Made by a program: the position numbers and the translations under genes. DNA of 64,000 nucleotides, taken from Platanthera guangdongensis. Taxonomy: Eukaryota > Streptophyta > Magnoliopsida > Asparagales > Orchidaceae. Positions 33,169 through 44,109 of this stretch are shown one piece after another. The stretch covers positions 55,579,675-55,643,674 of the forward strand of contig CM077162.1 in NCBI GenBank assembly GCA_039583875.1. The letters are read 5' to 3'. Every line of letters begins with the position of its first letter. Position 1 is the stretch's first letter. The notes under the pieces were generated by a model, which did not search any database, was not told where the DNA came from, and was given only the letters and a program-made list of their open reading frames with translations.

Positions 33169-34034
33169 GCCTGAGGGGGGAGGCCTCACCCTTATCCCCG
33201 GTGTGGGATTAACTAGATAGGGAGAGAGAGAAGGAGTTCTTCTCCTCCACTAGGGTGGACACTTGGCTCCTCCTAGTTGGCCAAGAGCAGGTGGGACCTC
33301 CTCTATGGGTTTGCCTTAGGTGGACTTAGGACTTGATTCCTAAAGGGGAGGGAAGAAGGATGGGTAAGGAGGGTTTAACCCATCTTGGCCCATGGCCTTC
33401 CTTCTTGCTGGTTGGTGGCCCAAGGGTGAGGGGGAGAAGGGCCCTAGACCACTTATGAGGAGGATGTGGGTGTCTCCTTTGGAAAAAATTCCAAAAATTT
33501 GAATTTTAGAGGGCGGTTGACCAAAGTCAACCCTAGGGTGGGTCCCCCATACTGGTCAAAGTCATAGTGGGTCTAAGACATCAGGGTTGGGTCAAAGTTG
33601 GGGTGTCATGTTATAATTTGTGTGCACACGCTTTTCGGTGCACGATCACGCTCAATTTGACCTAGAGTTGACCATTCGTCATCGAAATTGTCCGGAACGA
33701 CTTCTGTTGACTTTGTATTGACTATGCGAGACTAGAGCCACTGATTGGGGTCGAATCGGAGTTCGTTTGGTAAAAGTCCAAAATCTGCGCGTCACGACAC
33801 ACTAAATCAGTCAAAATGTTTTTATTCATTGTTAGAGCTCGGATTGTGAGGCAACGAGTTCTGATGCGTTCGTACTATCTATACGATGCCACAAGAACTG
33901 ACAGAACATAAATCAGAGTTCTCTAGCTCCACTTCTTGCTTAGGGTTACCTTCTACTAGGTCATGGGTAGGATTCAGGTCACTTTTATTGGGCCTACTAG
34001 GGCTCTGGTGACACAATAAAAGTCAGGATGTTAC

Positions 34035-34592
34035 ATGACACAAATCTTCAAAGCTGTAAATGGTCCCAAAGGGAAGCTGGTGGAATCAGACCCTCACCAT
34101 TCCTTTGAAGGAAATATTGAACAACCTATACTTAAAGGCGGCAGTCACTTGCCTGATGGAGACGGTGCCCGCGAACCATTGAAGATGCTTGAGAGGGTCA
34201 TCTTTGCATGTATAGTAGGACATGACATGCTCCCTAGACCCCTCTAAAACCTGGGCCAAAAGTATCGACTCACAGAACGGGCTTTTTGACACTTCCTAGC
34301 GAGCTGAGGGTACTCGCGCGGTCTCCTCTCTAGGGTAGCAAGTACCTAGCAGGATTGGGAACAACACTCGTGTGTGGAGGGCTTGCTCATCCTCCTCCAC
34401 CATCACCTCATCCAAGGCTTGTAAGGTAAGTATCGGGACCATGGGGGTTGAGCACTCGCCTGGCGGTGTGAGGAAGAGATGCATGGTCTCTAAGATGGTC
34501 TTCTTGAACTCATTAAAGTCACTCTTCCTGACAGACTCGCCCAAGAGTGGCGATCTGTCCGGGTCGGCTCCTTGTCCTTAGCTTCTGACCAT
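34035..34592 (-). pseudogene. Gypsy (Tat-like) gag, N-terminal half, broken
   Basis: Two frames, 34544-34296 (KSDFNEFKKTILETMHLFLTPPG) and 34292-34086 (EHVMSYYTCKDDPLKHLQWFAGTV), lead to FGTIYSFEDLCH at 34035. This is the usual Tat gag wording around D-P-x-x-H and the SFEDLC motif. The frame is cut by the insertion at 34034 and resumes at 24713. The start codon is probably at 34592 (ATGG), with a stop soon after it. Confidence 0.65.
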
Positions 34593-34630
34593 AAGACATA
34601 CTCAAAATTTTTTAAACAAGCTATTGTAAA

Positions 34631-34644
34631 CACTCACCACACCA
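34631..34644 (-). promoter_or_regulatory. Candidate primer-binding site of the Tat-like element
   Basis: The minus strand reads TGGTGTGGTGAGTG, 3 nt inside the LTR edge at 34648. The TGG start fits any tRNA; I cannot name which one. Confidence 0.4.
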
Positions 34645-35628
34645 GAATGTTGAACCCAAAAACCCAAGTTCAAGAGGAGCATAGATCGACTAGGTGTAGC
34701 TTGCACTTACTTCTCTTGAATAAAAACACTAGTCCAGGAACGCAGAGTAATGAATCTCATTCACAAACATAGGTAACTTGAAAAATACCCCATGAGATGC
34801 AATGAGGAGGTCTCGCTATAAAACTGGAAGATCAAAAAGAACTTCCACTCCCAAACCAAATTTGAGTTAGGCATCGTAGAGAGCACTTGAGATCACCTGA
34901 ATGTTAACCCGGAAATCTGGGTGAATTTGGTGTAGAAGCTCTTACCAACTAGAACCACCCTTTGGAAAAAGTCCTCTCCAAATGTGCCCTTGAGATGTCT
35001 ATTTATAGTCTTTTGAAAAAGGTCTACGGATAACAGAATCATGTCCATTTGAATTACTATCTGCAACCCAAACCAACCTGCTAATACTGGAATCCCATTG
35101 TTTGGTATGGCTATTCACAATCCATCATGAAATCCCATTGGAAAATGGATTACCCCCTAGGGGCAAGTACACGCCACTTGAGGCGTGCTCGCCTGGGGAT
35201 GGCGAGTACCCAGTGATGGCGGGTATTCGCAACTCACCCAGAATTGGGGCGGGTGCAAGCTACCAGGGGTGCACTCGTCCATGGTTGGAGAGTGCTCTAA
35301 CTCTTTTGGCTGCACTCGCCTCTTGATGAGTCCACATTTTACACTGATTTTTGGACTCATCTGGGCTAGTTTTATCGTCTTAGCACTACACTTGAGAGCC
35401 GTTATTGCTTATTTGTGCTTATGTACCTTTTTCACGGTTAAGTGCACTGTATGCCCGCTTCTGTGTGCTTTCTATGTTTCCATTTTGTTGTTATTCTTTA
35501 GCCCTATCTCGGGGATGTGGTGTGCACGTTCTGGTGGCCTTTCTGCCCCTTCTGCTGGTACAGGGGTCGTCTGCGTGTTCCGAGATGATTGTGAAACAGG
35601 AATACTGCGCACGATCAGGGGATCTAAT

Positions 35629-35948
35629 GCGCACGACCACTGGTCGTGCGCCCCCGATCGTGCGCACTACTCTACGTTCTTTATAGAATCAGCCTGGGGT
35701 AAGCGCACGACCACTGGACTTACTGCGCACGACCACTGGTCGTGCGCCACTGTTCGTGCGCATTACACCCCCTTTTTCATAACCCTGTCTCGGTAATCGC
35801 ACGAGCACTGGCCATAGTGCGCACGACCACTGGTCGTGCGCCACTGCTCGTGCGCGTATATGCTGATGCTTCTTGTCCAGGTTGCAGGTTTGTTTGGAAA
35901 AGCCGCACGATCATCGACCTACAGTGCGCACGACCACTGGTCGTGCGC
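35629..35948. repeat. Four 23-bp palindromes upstream of the N1 TATA box
   Basis: Arms GCGCACGACC and GGTCGTGCGC with centre ACT at 35629-35651, 35725-35747, 35819-35841 and 35926-35948, spacing 96, 94 and 107 bp. Partial copies such as GCGCACGATC and GATCGTGCGC lie between. The 3' LTR has them at 40398, 40494, 40588 and 40695, two of which carry single changes. Confidence 0.95.
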
Positions 35949-35981
35949 CACTGATCGTGCGTACTGCTTCTGCTGCCTCCG

Positions 35982-35988
35982 TATAAAA
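35982..35988 (+). promoter_or_regulatory. TATA box of N1 5' LTR
   Basis: CCG-TATAAAA-GGCCC, 34 bp after the last palindrome. Identical at 40751-40757 in the 3' LTR. Confidence 0.8.
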
Positions 35989-36852
35989 GGCCCTGCTCCG
36001 CGTTTTAGGTCAACGCCTGTCATTTGCTGCGATCGGAGAGTGCGCGGGAATCGCCTTTTCACCTCTCCAGCTGCTCCATCACTTCCACCTTCGTCGGGAA
36101 GCCATTTCCACTTACTCCGAAGCTTTTCAACACTCCGGCGAAGCCCTCGGCCATTGGTGACTTCAACTCCAAGCTTTCCTGCAGAGTTGGTGAAGTAGAT
36201 AACCTAGAGAACGGACTTAAAGGCCTTCGAGGTGACAGATCGTTGGTACCGGAAGCCTCCTTGGACTGAGCCCGGAAGCGGATTGACAACTCGCTACTCC
36301 GGCCACGACCCGCGGTGGATCTTCATTCTCTTTTGGTTTACTCCTCTTCCCCTTCATCTATGCTATGAATGTTTTGAGCAGTGTAACGAACATTTCCATC
36401 CTTGAACATCAAGTTTACTTTCTAGTTAATGGAATGTTAGTTTCTTCTTATGCTTGTGAGTTCTGTCTGTGAATGTGCCTCGCTCACCCCACATCCACTT
36501 CATTCATGTGCCTTGTCTGATTGCAATCCACACAAGAACGCTGCAATCCATTAGTTTCCCTTCCACTCGCCCAACTGAAGTTCGGCATAGCGGCCGACAA
36601 ACCCATTTCACCTTGCGAAGCGGTGTCGTCGACCCGCATAGCTTTTACTAGTTCAGTAGATCAAACATCCACAATCTCCCGAGTCCGCTATTTTCTTTTT
36701 GTTCTATTTTTAACTCTCATAACAATATTCTCGTTACTGTTGCCGTTCTACGCTAATTGCATTCCTCAAGAGACCGACACTTGGGGATTTACTCCCAAAA
36801 CTTTATTACTTGTGCGACCGGTGCGCTTGCCGTATTACACGCATCAAGTTTT

Positions 36853-36870
36853 TGGCGCCGTTGCCGGGGA
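36853..36870 (+). promoter_or_regulatory. N1 primer-binding site
   Basis: TGGCGCCGTTGCCGGGGA, 6 nt after the LTR. Typical of plant Athila/Tat elements, unlike the initiator-Met sites of the other elements here. Confidence 0.85.
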
Positions 36871-37036
36871 ATGCAACTGTAGAGCGACTCCAGATGACTG
36901 GAATTTCGTGATGCGAGTTGTTTTGTTGTTTTTGATCCCTTTTCTCTTGTGTTGTTATTCCGTTAGATGGAAGTGTTAGTTTTATTCGCAGAATCTATGC
37001 CAAGTAGTTGTATCCCTGATATTTGAAATCGCTGCA

Positions 37037-38143
37037 ATGTGGACTAATTTCAATATTAATTGCCGTCATTGTGGAGACATCTCTCATGCTAGCGACAGAT
37101 GCCCTCAGAAGTATAGTAGCCAGGAAATTTATGAATCGCCATATCGTCGACATAAGCCGGTTAGCTACCGACCCGCGGAGCCATTGCCGACTACTTTTAT
37201 TCAGCTTCAGCACCCGTTGCACCGCCAAAGCCAGCTAAGAAGTGCCTTTTTGTCGAAGCTGGGATCATGCATTGAAGGATTGCGCCGCGTACCTAGCTGA
37301 GCTAGCGGTGGATGACGAGCCGGATTTTCGGATTGTCTCCACTTCAACCTTGGGCAGCACCCCTTCCGTATCGGGGTATGTACCATTGCCCTCTCTATGT
37401 TATGGAGAAGACATCCCAGGTATGTGCACCAATACATGTGCTTATCCCCATTCCGACACTGTTATTTATACTCCTGAAGTGCATACTTCACCTTGCATAG
37501 ACTCTTTTAGTTGTGAAGAGCTAGCGCTCAACGTCCTACCAAGCTTCGTGTCTTCACCTTCCTCTTTGCATAACATTCTTTCTTCTTCTGATAGTGCTGT
37601 TGAGATTGAATCGCAGGTGGAAATTAGCATTTCCCGCGTTCTGTTAGATCCAGTCGAGAAGGACAACTCCGTGGCAGAGGTTGTGACTCCATCCCATGTG
37701 AGGATGCCCGAGGCATGGACGAGGCAGACACAGCTTCAGAACATTCCTGCACTAGCGTAGACAGCTGTTTGGAAGTATTCACAATTCCGCCGAAGGGGGA
37801 TGACTCCGGGATCATCCCCAAGATCGAGGTCCGTTTATGTTATTCTTCTAGTTTATTTCTTGACCCTGCTCTTGTGTCTACTCACATGCAGGACCACATT
37901 GTGGAATTGGTCCAATCAGTACAAGGGCCTGTAATGCGGCCTCGGAATTATTGTAACCAGATGCAGATGGAGTTGGAGCCGATGAGCTTCCCAAGTGACT
38001 TTCTGCCCATGCCTGAAACTTCCGATAGGTATACGTATACAGGTATTGAGGCTTATGTTCTATCTTCGTTCCGGTACCCGCTACCGCAGCGCGACCATGA
38101 ACCTCTGCCTGAGCATTTCCAGTTTCATTCGCCCATTAGTTAG
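37037..38143 (+). pseudogene. N1 gag-like zinc-knuckle region, frameshifted
   Basis: A frame at 37037-37300 has knuckle CRHCGDISHASDRC (C-x2-C-x4-H-x4-C). A second frame from 37242 (172 codons) opens with CRSWDHALKDC. A knuckle with all four ligands would span TGC at 37229 and this stretch, but a short T run there (37232-37236) puts them in different frames. The tail is Ser/Pro/Glu-rich with no known domain. A third frame (37715-38143, 142 codons) overlaps it by 46 nt. I read this as the nucleocapsid end of a gag with two or three frameshifts, function otherwise unknown. Confidence 0.5.
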
Positions 38144-40092
38144 GAAATGCTCAAATTTTGTATAAGTCCTGTTGGGAGACAATAAACCCAACAGTTATCT
38201 AGGATAGTGTTTCTTTTGTTTTGTTTATATTTTTTGAGCAAGACAGCTATTATATTTTTGTGAGCGCCCATCTGGGTGCCGACTGTTGTCTTTTCTTTTT
38301 TTATGTATCGAACTCTCTATTTGAACTGCTAATACAGGTATTTGGTCCACCTTAAGGACGGTAAACAAAAGGGCTTTCGGGAGACAACCCAAGTTGGACC
38401 ATTCGGTCCTATGCTGTGTTTTGAGTTCTATTTATTTCTTCATATATATATATATATATGTCCAGATTTTGTTTGGCTTGCCTCCTTTAATCGCAGGTGC
38501 AGGATTATTAGAGACGCGACAACTTGGCCGCACTTGGACATCTCATTGCCCGACTGGTATGCTCAATTTTGAGCATAGTTAACTTCCTACCCTAGCTATT
38601 TCTCCTCTTTGGAATGTTTATTTTTATTCGTTGTCAACTTTAAGTCTGGGGGGGAGTATGCTTGTGGTCACTACACCGCACTTTCTGTTGCATTCCAGTT
38701 TCTTATTTACTTATTTCTTGTTTTTTTTGGTTGCACACACTGAATCACCCACACGAGTGCGCTCTTACCCACGCGCACAACCCGAGTTAAATTTATTGCT
38801 TTTGTGTAAACTTTAAACTAGTGGTACTGGCTTAGGATTTCAGGATTGAGTAGTTCGAAACTCATGCAGTGCTCCTAATCGAATACTCATGGTTTGTGTA
38901 GAGTTAGGATAGAACTAATTTTTCTTTATGCTCGTAGAATTATTCTTTTCTGCTCACGTCAATATTGTTTGTACTGCTCAAAATCTGAATCTGGGATAAT
39001 CAAACGATAGTGTAGGAATGTGTGTAGCCGCCACTAGACTCGTATTGCTCGAGTCGGGGGAAGGATCATCTTTCTCGGTGGCTAAGAACTTGCCCTAAGC
39101 TACTCTCGAAGCATTGGTGCACGGTTAGTTAAGCGTGAGCATGACGTAGGCCTTCTTTTTGGCTAGTTTGAGCCTTGTTTAGCCATTCCTACCTGTTAAC
39201 CATTGCATGCCAAATTTGTGCCTACCCTTCCTTTGATCCAGCTCCACTCACTTTCACCAAGGCCTGAAGCTAAACCCACCTTCGCAATCAAATGCTTGAG
39301 CTGATTTGTAATTCCTGTTTTGCCGAGGTTGTGATTAGTGGACATTGTTTTTGGGGGTGCTGATTTTATTCCTGTTTTGATTGCTTCGTTTGGGGATTGC
39401 TAGCGCAGAAAAGAAAACAACAGTTTATGAAAATAAAAGCTGATTCGCGTAATAGAAAAAACGAATATATATATGAAAGAATTGCTTTGAGATCTTGCTC
39501 CCCATCCTCTTTATTGAATTTGGTCGGGTTCAGCCGTGTTCACACCCGGATTTCAAGCTAAGTCTGGGGGCGTGTGCCCCATTCTTTTCTAAGTGGCTGT
39601 TTTGGTTTGGGTTGTTTTCGCTCGCTTTGGTTGCATAGAGCCTTCATGTTTATCTTTGACCACCAAGCCGTTGCCTAAGCCCCATTTCCTCCTACAAGTC
39701 CTACTGATTCACGCTTGAGTCTAACCCGCGCCGTGGAGAGAGTGTGAACGTGCAAGCGTATGGTCCCCGACATTGGTGGATTCCTTTGGAGGTGATCCTG
39801 AGTCCCGAACTTTGGCAATGCTCACCTTAGTGGCCTGCCTACTTTCTTCCTGCACATGATCGCACGATTCTCCAGAATTCTAATTTTGAGCAATTACAAT
39901 ATTTATTTACGTCTGTCGAATAGTTTAAACTACGTTGTATAATTAAAAAGTTTTTCTATTATATCTTCTATATTCATGATATATTTGATTTCTCGTCTTA
40001 CTTCTTTTTGAAATTGCTGAGCCAGTTAGCTATCTTCGAGTCTATGGAGTGATGATTTGCTCGGGACGTGCAAATGGTTAAGTCTGGGGGTG
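38144..40092 (+). other. N1 non-coding interior and polypurine tract
   Basis: No credible frame. It holds an 8-bp-stem hairpin (CTGTTGGG...CCCAACAG, about 38168-38193), a short AT run (38442-38459), and GGGAGACAACCCAAG wording known from pol-less plant elements. AAGTCTGGGGG occurs three times (about 38641, 39561, 40080), the last being the polypurine tract directly before the 3' LTR. Confidence 0.7.
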
Positions 40093-41615
40093 TGATGAGT
40101 CCACATTTTACACTGATTTTTGGACTCATCTGGGCTAGTTTTATCGTCTTAGCACTACACTTGAGAGTCGTTATTGCTTATTTGTGCTTATGTACCTTTT
40201 TCACGGTTAAGTGCACTGTATGCCCGCTTCTGTGTGCTTTCTATGTTTCCATTTTGTTGTTATTCTTTAGCCCTATCTCGGGGATGTGGTGTGCACGTTC
40301 TGGTGGCCTTTCTGCCCCTTCTGCTGGTACAGTGGTCGTGTGCGTGTTCCGGGATGATTGTGAAACAGGAATACTGCGCACGATCAGGGGATCTAATGCG
40401 CACGACCACTGGTCGTGCGCCCCCGATCGTGCGCACTACTCTACGTTTTCTATAGAATCAGCCTGGGGTAAGCGCACGACCACTGGACTTACTGCGCACG
40501 ACCACTGGTCGTGTGCCACTGTTCGTGCGCATTACACCCCCTTTTTCATAACCCTGCCTCGGTAATCGCACGAGCACTGGCCATAGTGCGCCCGACCACT
40601 GGTCGTGCGCCACTGCTCGTGCGCGTATATGCTGATGCTTCTTGTCCAGGTTGCAGGTTTGTTTGGAAAAGCCGCACGATCATCGACCTACAGTGCGCAC
40701 GACCACTGGTCGTGCGCCACTGATCGTGCGGACTGCTTCTGCTGCCTCCGTATAAAAGGCCCTGCTCCGCGTTTTAGGTCAACGCCTGTCATTTGCTGCG
40801 ATCGGAGAGTGCGCGGGAATCGCCTTTTCACCTCTCCAGCTGCTCCATCACTTCCACCTTCGTCGGGAAGCCATTTCCACTTACTTTGAAGCTTTTCAAC
40901 ACTCCGGCGAAGCCCTCGGCCATTGGTGACTTCAACTCCAAGCTTTCCTGCAGAGTTGGTGAAGTAGATAACCTAGAGAACGGACTTAAAGGCCTTCGAG
41001 GTGACAGATCGTTGGTACCGGAAGCCTCCTTGGACTGAGCCCGGAAGCGGATTGACAACTCGATACTCCGGCCACGACCCGCGGTGGATCTTCATTCTCT
41101 TTTGGTTTACTCCTCTTCCCCTTCATCTGTGCTATGAATGTTTTGAGCAGTGTAACGAACATTTCCATCCTTGAACATCAAGTTTACTTTCTAGTTAATG
41201 GAATGTTAGTTTCTTCTTATGCTTGTGAGTTCTGTCTGTGAATGCGCCTCGCTCACCCCACATCCACTTCATTTCTGTGCCTTGTCCGATTGCAATCCAC
41301 ACAAGAATGCTGCAATCCATTAGTTTCCCTTCCACTCGCCCAACTGAAGTTCGGCATAGCCGCCGACAAACCCATTTCACCTTGCGAAGCGGTGCCGTCG
41401 ACCCGCATAGCTTTTACTAGGTCAGTAGATCAAACATCCACAATCTCCTGAGTCCGCTATTTTCTTTTTGTTCTATTTATAACTCTCATTACAATATTCT
41501 CGTTACTGTTGCCGTTCTACGCTAATTGCATTCCTCAAGAGACCGACACTTGGGGATTTACTCCCAAAACTTTATTACTTGTGCGACCGGTGCGCTTGCC
41601 GTATTACACGCATCA
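40093..41615 (+). repeat. N1 3' LTR
   Basis: 1523 bp, same length as the 5' LTR, with TATA at 40751. Differences by eye are all substitutions, with no indel. Confidence 0.95.
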
Positions 41616-42039
41616 CCTCTCCTCCAGAATGTTGTGTTGACTAGATACTAGCGCTTACATGACATATGGACATTGTCGGCTTGAGATGCTTAATTTATTT
41701 GATGTCGAATTGATGTTAGCGCGAGAGGTAGCGATACTACCAGTGGTAGGCGTATCAGCTAGAAGTCAGGCCGATCGGCTAGAAGCCTGACCAATTCGCT
41801 AAAAGCATGTAATATTGCCTGGAGTTAGCGTCGCGCAGTAGCGGTACTACTGATGTAGGTGAGTCTTACCCCTTCTACCTGCAGGTCCGATCGGTCTACT
41901 CTACAAATACGAGGTTGTACACCTGATATAACATATGTAGTAAGTATATAGGGTAGATATCAAAGTAACCCCAAGTCTTGACATACATATATTCAAATCG
42001 TATCGAAATGATTGAGTATACATATCTGATTTTGGTGGA

Positions 42040-42460
42040 TGTAAAAGTTCAAGAAAGACTACTTATGGTTTTTTTTTTTTGCGTGGTAGAGGTGTTATTT
42101 CATGGAAAACTACTAAGCAGAGTATGACCATTACATCTACCATAGAAGTTGAATACATTGCATGCTATGAATCTGCATGTCAAGTCTTATGGATTAGAAA
42201 ATTTATATCAAGTCATAAAGTTGTTGAATATCTATTGTGACAACTCTTATGTTATGAGTTTCTCCAAAAATAACAAAAATAGTAGTCACACCAAACATAT
42301 AAATACAAATTATTTTTAGTTAGAGGTCATGTTAAAAAGGATAGGGTGAATATCCATCACTTCTGTACTAAGCTAATGATTGTAGATCCCATGACTAAAG
42401 GATTGTCGACTAAAGTTTATAAACATGTGGATTGTATGAGCCTTACTTTCCTTGGAGGGT
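42040..42460 (+). pseudogene. Copia RNase H remnant (another lineage)
   Basis: Plus-strand words in order are VISWKTTKQSMTITSTIEVEYIA, then VLWIRKFI, then SKNNKNSSHTKHI, then DPMTKGL-like. These are those of a Tork/Retrofit-type copia RNase H, not the Sirevirus one. Stops and frameshifts break it, and a 13-14 nt T run sits at about 42070. Upstream it is cut by the Tat-like LTR at 41983, so the Tat-like element apparently inserted into this older copia copy. Confidence 0.7.
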
Positions 42461-42478
42461 GAATGACCCCCTCTTTGT

Positions 42479-42552
42479 TACAAATCTTTGAATACAGGAA
42501 CAAAATAAATTAAATTACAAATCTTTGAATACATGAAAAAAATAAATTAAAC
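42479..42552. repeat. 37-bp tandem duplication
   Basis: Two adjacent copies starting TACAAATCTTTGAATACA and differing at a few bases, just after the copia remnant. Confidence 0.8.
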
Positions 42553-44109
42553 TAAGTCCATGATGCTCTGATGAAAGCGTCCAATGGAGTGTTCTGCTGT
42601 AGTTTTCTTTGGAGCGAAAAATTGGCTAAGTCCCTACAACGTTGAGCGTTGAGCCCTAAACGACCTAGAGAGTTAGCAGAGTGAATTATAAGTAGAGGAA
42701 CGATCTAAGTCCAGCGTCCTCGATGAAAAACTTCATAGCTCTCTCTAGTCTCTGGAGTTGCATGTATTCAAATAAGGGCATGAGGGCCTACTTATAGTTC
42801 TTTTTTTGGGATGTGCTAGTAATTATGCTGGTGAGAATTTTGTGCTAGTGAATGACTTCTCTCTGTTTCGTTCATCTACATCACCACAAAATGACGGATG
42901 TGCCTCTAGGCGGCTCAGGCAGCCTAGGTTGGTTGTTCGGCGGCGTCGGTGGTTGGAGGTGGCAAAGGTGGCGGCGGCTTACACTCTAGTGCACTACGCG
43001 CATGTAAGGCGGCACGGCGTGCGCGCGCAAGGTGGTCTGCATGCACACACAGTATGCATGCTTGCACGATGCACGTGTGCGTGGCGTGCGATTGCACGAT
43101 GTGCGTGTTTGCGTGTGAGTGCATTGAGGGGGATTATTGTCTGCTTTGAGCGAGTGCGGTCTTTGCACGCTGCTTACTCAATCAGCTCGACTTTCTTGCA
43201 TGTTTCAGCTGAAGTGCTACCAGTTTGGCTCTGTAATCTCTAGGAAAAACCCGTAAAATGCCCCCAAATTTTCATGGCTCGTGATCCGCAAATCAATGTG
43301 CCTCGAAATTTTTAGCCACAATTACGTTGTCTTGGGGGTCACTGACTTAAGATTATTTCAGTATGCGTGTGTCACGATTTTTTTATTTGTGGTGCAAAAT
43401 GTCTCCTTGCTTAAACCTGGTCACCCGCGTTGATGTCTTGGTGTTTCTCTATGTCAACCTTATGAGGTAATGATCCTTGTCGTTGATGTTGGGCGGGAGA
43501 TCTTGGTTGTTACCCACTTGTGCTTAGCTTCTATTTTTACAATTGTGAGTGTGACTTGGCACTGTACTTTTGTGTGTTTGCGGGGCCTTTGTGGTGCTTT
43601 ATGGAAGCGTTCTCCCACTTTGAGCATGGCGCGATGCGGTGATCTGTATGCTCCTTGTGCTTTACACTCCTTATGTTTTGTGTACTGAGGACTTTTCATT
43701 TGAGCATGATAAGTGGGGTTGTCACCATGAGATTACTTGATAACTATACATGTGTTGCGTGTACTCTGTCTCTCTTATTAGATCCTTTGGCGGCCCGCTA
43801 AATTATGAGTGCTTTACCTTTCCTGTCCACCATAATTTAACGTGTGCGTATGAAGTGATGTATTTATTTGGTAATTGTCCTTGGGCATGATCACTTGGGG
43901 CTAACATCGGGGTGTAGTGTAATGGGACATTTTCCCCATTTATGTGGATGTCTCCCGAGGGCTCAGAGTCAGCTTTTGGCTGAGTGGCATAGGAGGACTT
44001 GTGGTTCATCCTAGAAAAAATCCCTCAGAGGATCGAGGATGCACTCTTGTCTTAGGAAGGAATATTGATCAGTTCTTTTGAAGGCAGTGAAGAGTCTTCG
44101 TCTATTTTG
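42553..44109. other. Unassigned sequence, no gene
   Basis: No homology to the elements nearby that I can see. It holds a GC-rich alternating purine-pyrimidine stretch (about 43010-43120, GTGCGCGCGC and TGCATGC words). The frame at 42806-43243 (145 codons) has a composition set by that stretch and no recognisable domain. It could be an LTR or untranslated part of an unknown element. Confidence 0.5.

Larger units (their letters stand above)
24714..34034 (-). mobile_element. Probable solo LTR (minus), hosting the copia array
   Basis: The right end reads GGATGTTACA on plus, so the element starts TGTAACATCC on minus. Immediately outside is TGACA (34035-34039), and TGACA is also found at 24709-24713 on the left, a matching 5-bp duplication. 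The left terminus is not a clean TG, so that end is approximate. Excluding the nested array it is about 3.06 kb. It has a TATA box at 33162-33168, a GC-rich transcribed-type segment (32280-33120) and a U5-like left end with TAAGGCTAAAGCCTTGTA. No internal coding region is seen, hence solo LTR. Frames at 32348-33114 are by-products of GC content. Confidence 0.6.
35324..36846 (+). repeat. N1 5' LTR
   Basis: Contains four 23-bp palindromes (35629-35948) in U3, TATAAAA at 35982, then a GC-rich transcribed segment. The frames inside it (for example 35405-35796) arise from the palindromes and are not called. Confidence 0.95.
35324..41615 (+). mobile_element. N1: young non-autonomous LTR element without pol
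   Basis: 6292 bp, two 1523-bp LTRs (35324-36846, 40093-41615), both TGATGAGTCC...CGCATCA, flanked by perfect CCTCT (35319-35323, 41616-41620). By eye the LTRs differ at about 25 sites (about 1.6%). The primer site TGGCGCCGTTGCCGGGGA is of the Athila/Tat type. The 3.25 kb interior has only a short zinc-knuckle gag-like region (37023-38143) and about 1.9 kb without genes. No PR, RT, RH or IN is recognisable, so it must be mobilised in trans. Confidence 0.9.
21172..41983 (-). mobile_element. Tat-like Ty3/gypsy element, three-fold interrupted
   Basis: The minus-strand remnant consists of 5' LTR (34648-41983 around N1), primer site, gag start (34592-34035), then a 9.3 kb insertion (24714-34034), gag end, protease (23663-23469), RT and RNase H (22900-21470). 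At 21172 the Sirevirus insertion cuts it. The rest of pol and its 3' LTR lie left of the window. RT wording (VASRGKFLGHLL, EPNPDKVKAILD) and protease ([14 protein letters not shown]) fit the Tat/Ogre/Retand branch. This is one of the oldest layers in the window, and only the plus-strand copia remnant at 41984 may be older. Confidence 0.75.
34648..41983 (-). repeat. Tat-like 5' LTR, split by N1
   Basis: 34648-35323 plus 41621-41983, about 1.04 kb when the insertion and duplicated CCTCT are removed. Starts TGTTGAACCC on plus and ends AAGTCTTGACA. The right flank is TACAT. No gene. Confidence 0.65.

Noticed and set aside
35185..36198. Frames of up to 203 codons, repeated at 40068-40889
   Set aside because: They are created by the palindromes and GC-rich leader of N1 LTRs, with repeats such as AHDHWSCA coming straight from the DNA palindrome.
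42553..42600. GCTCTGATGAAA as a decayed initiator-Met primer site
   Set aside because: Only nine bases agree and no LTR edge or gag is next to it.
42806..43243. 145-codon frame as a possible host gene
   Set aside because: Composition driven by a low-complexity stretch; no domain, no splice structure, no homolog recognised.
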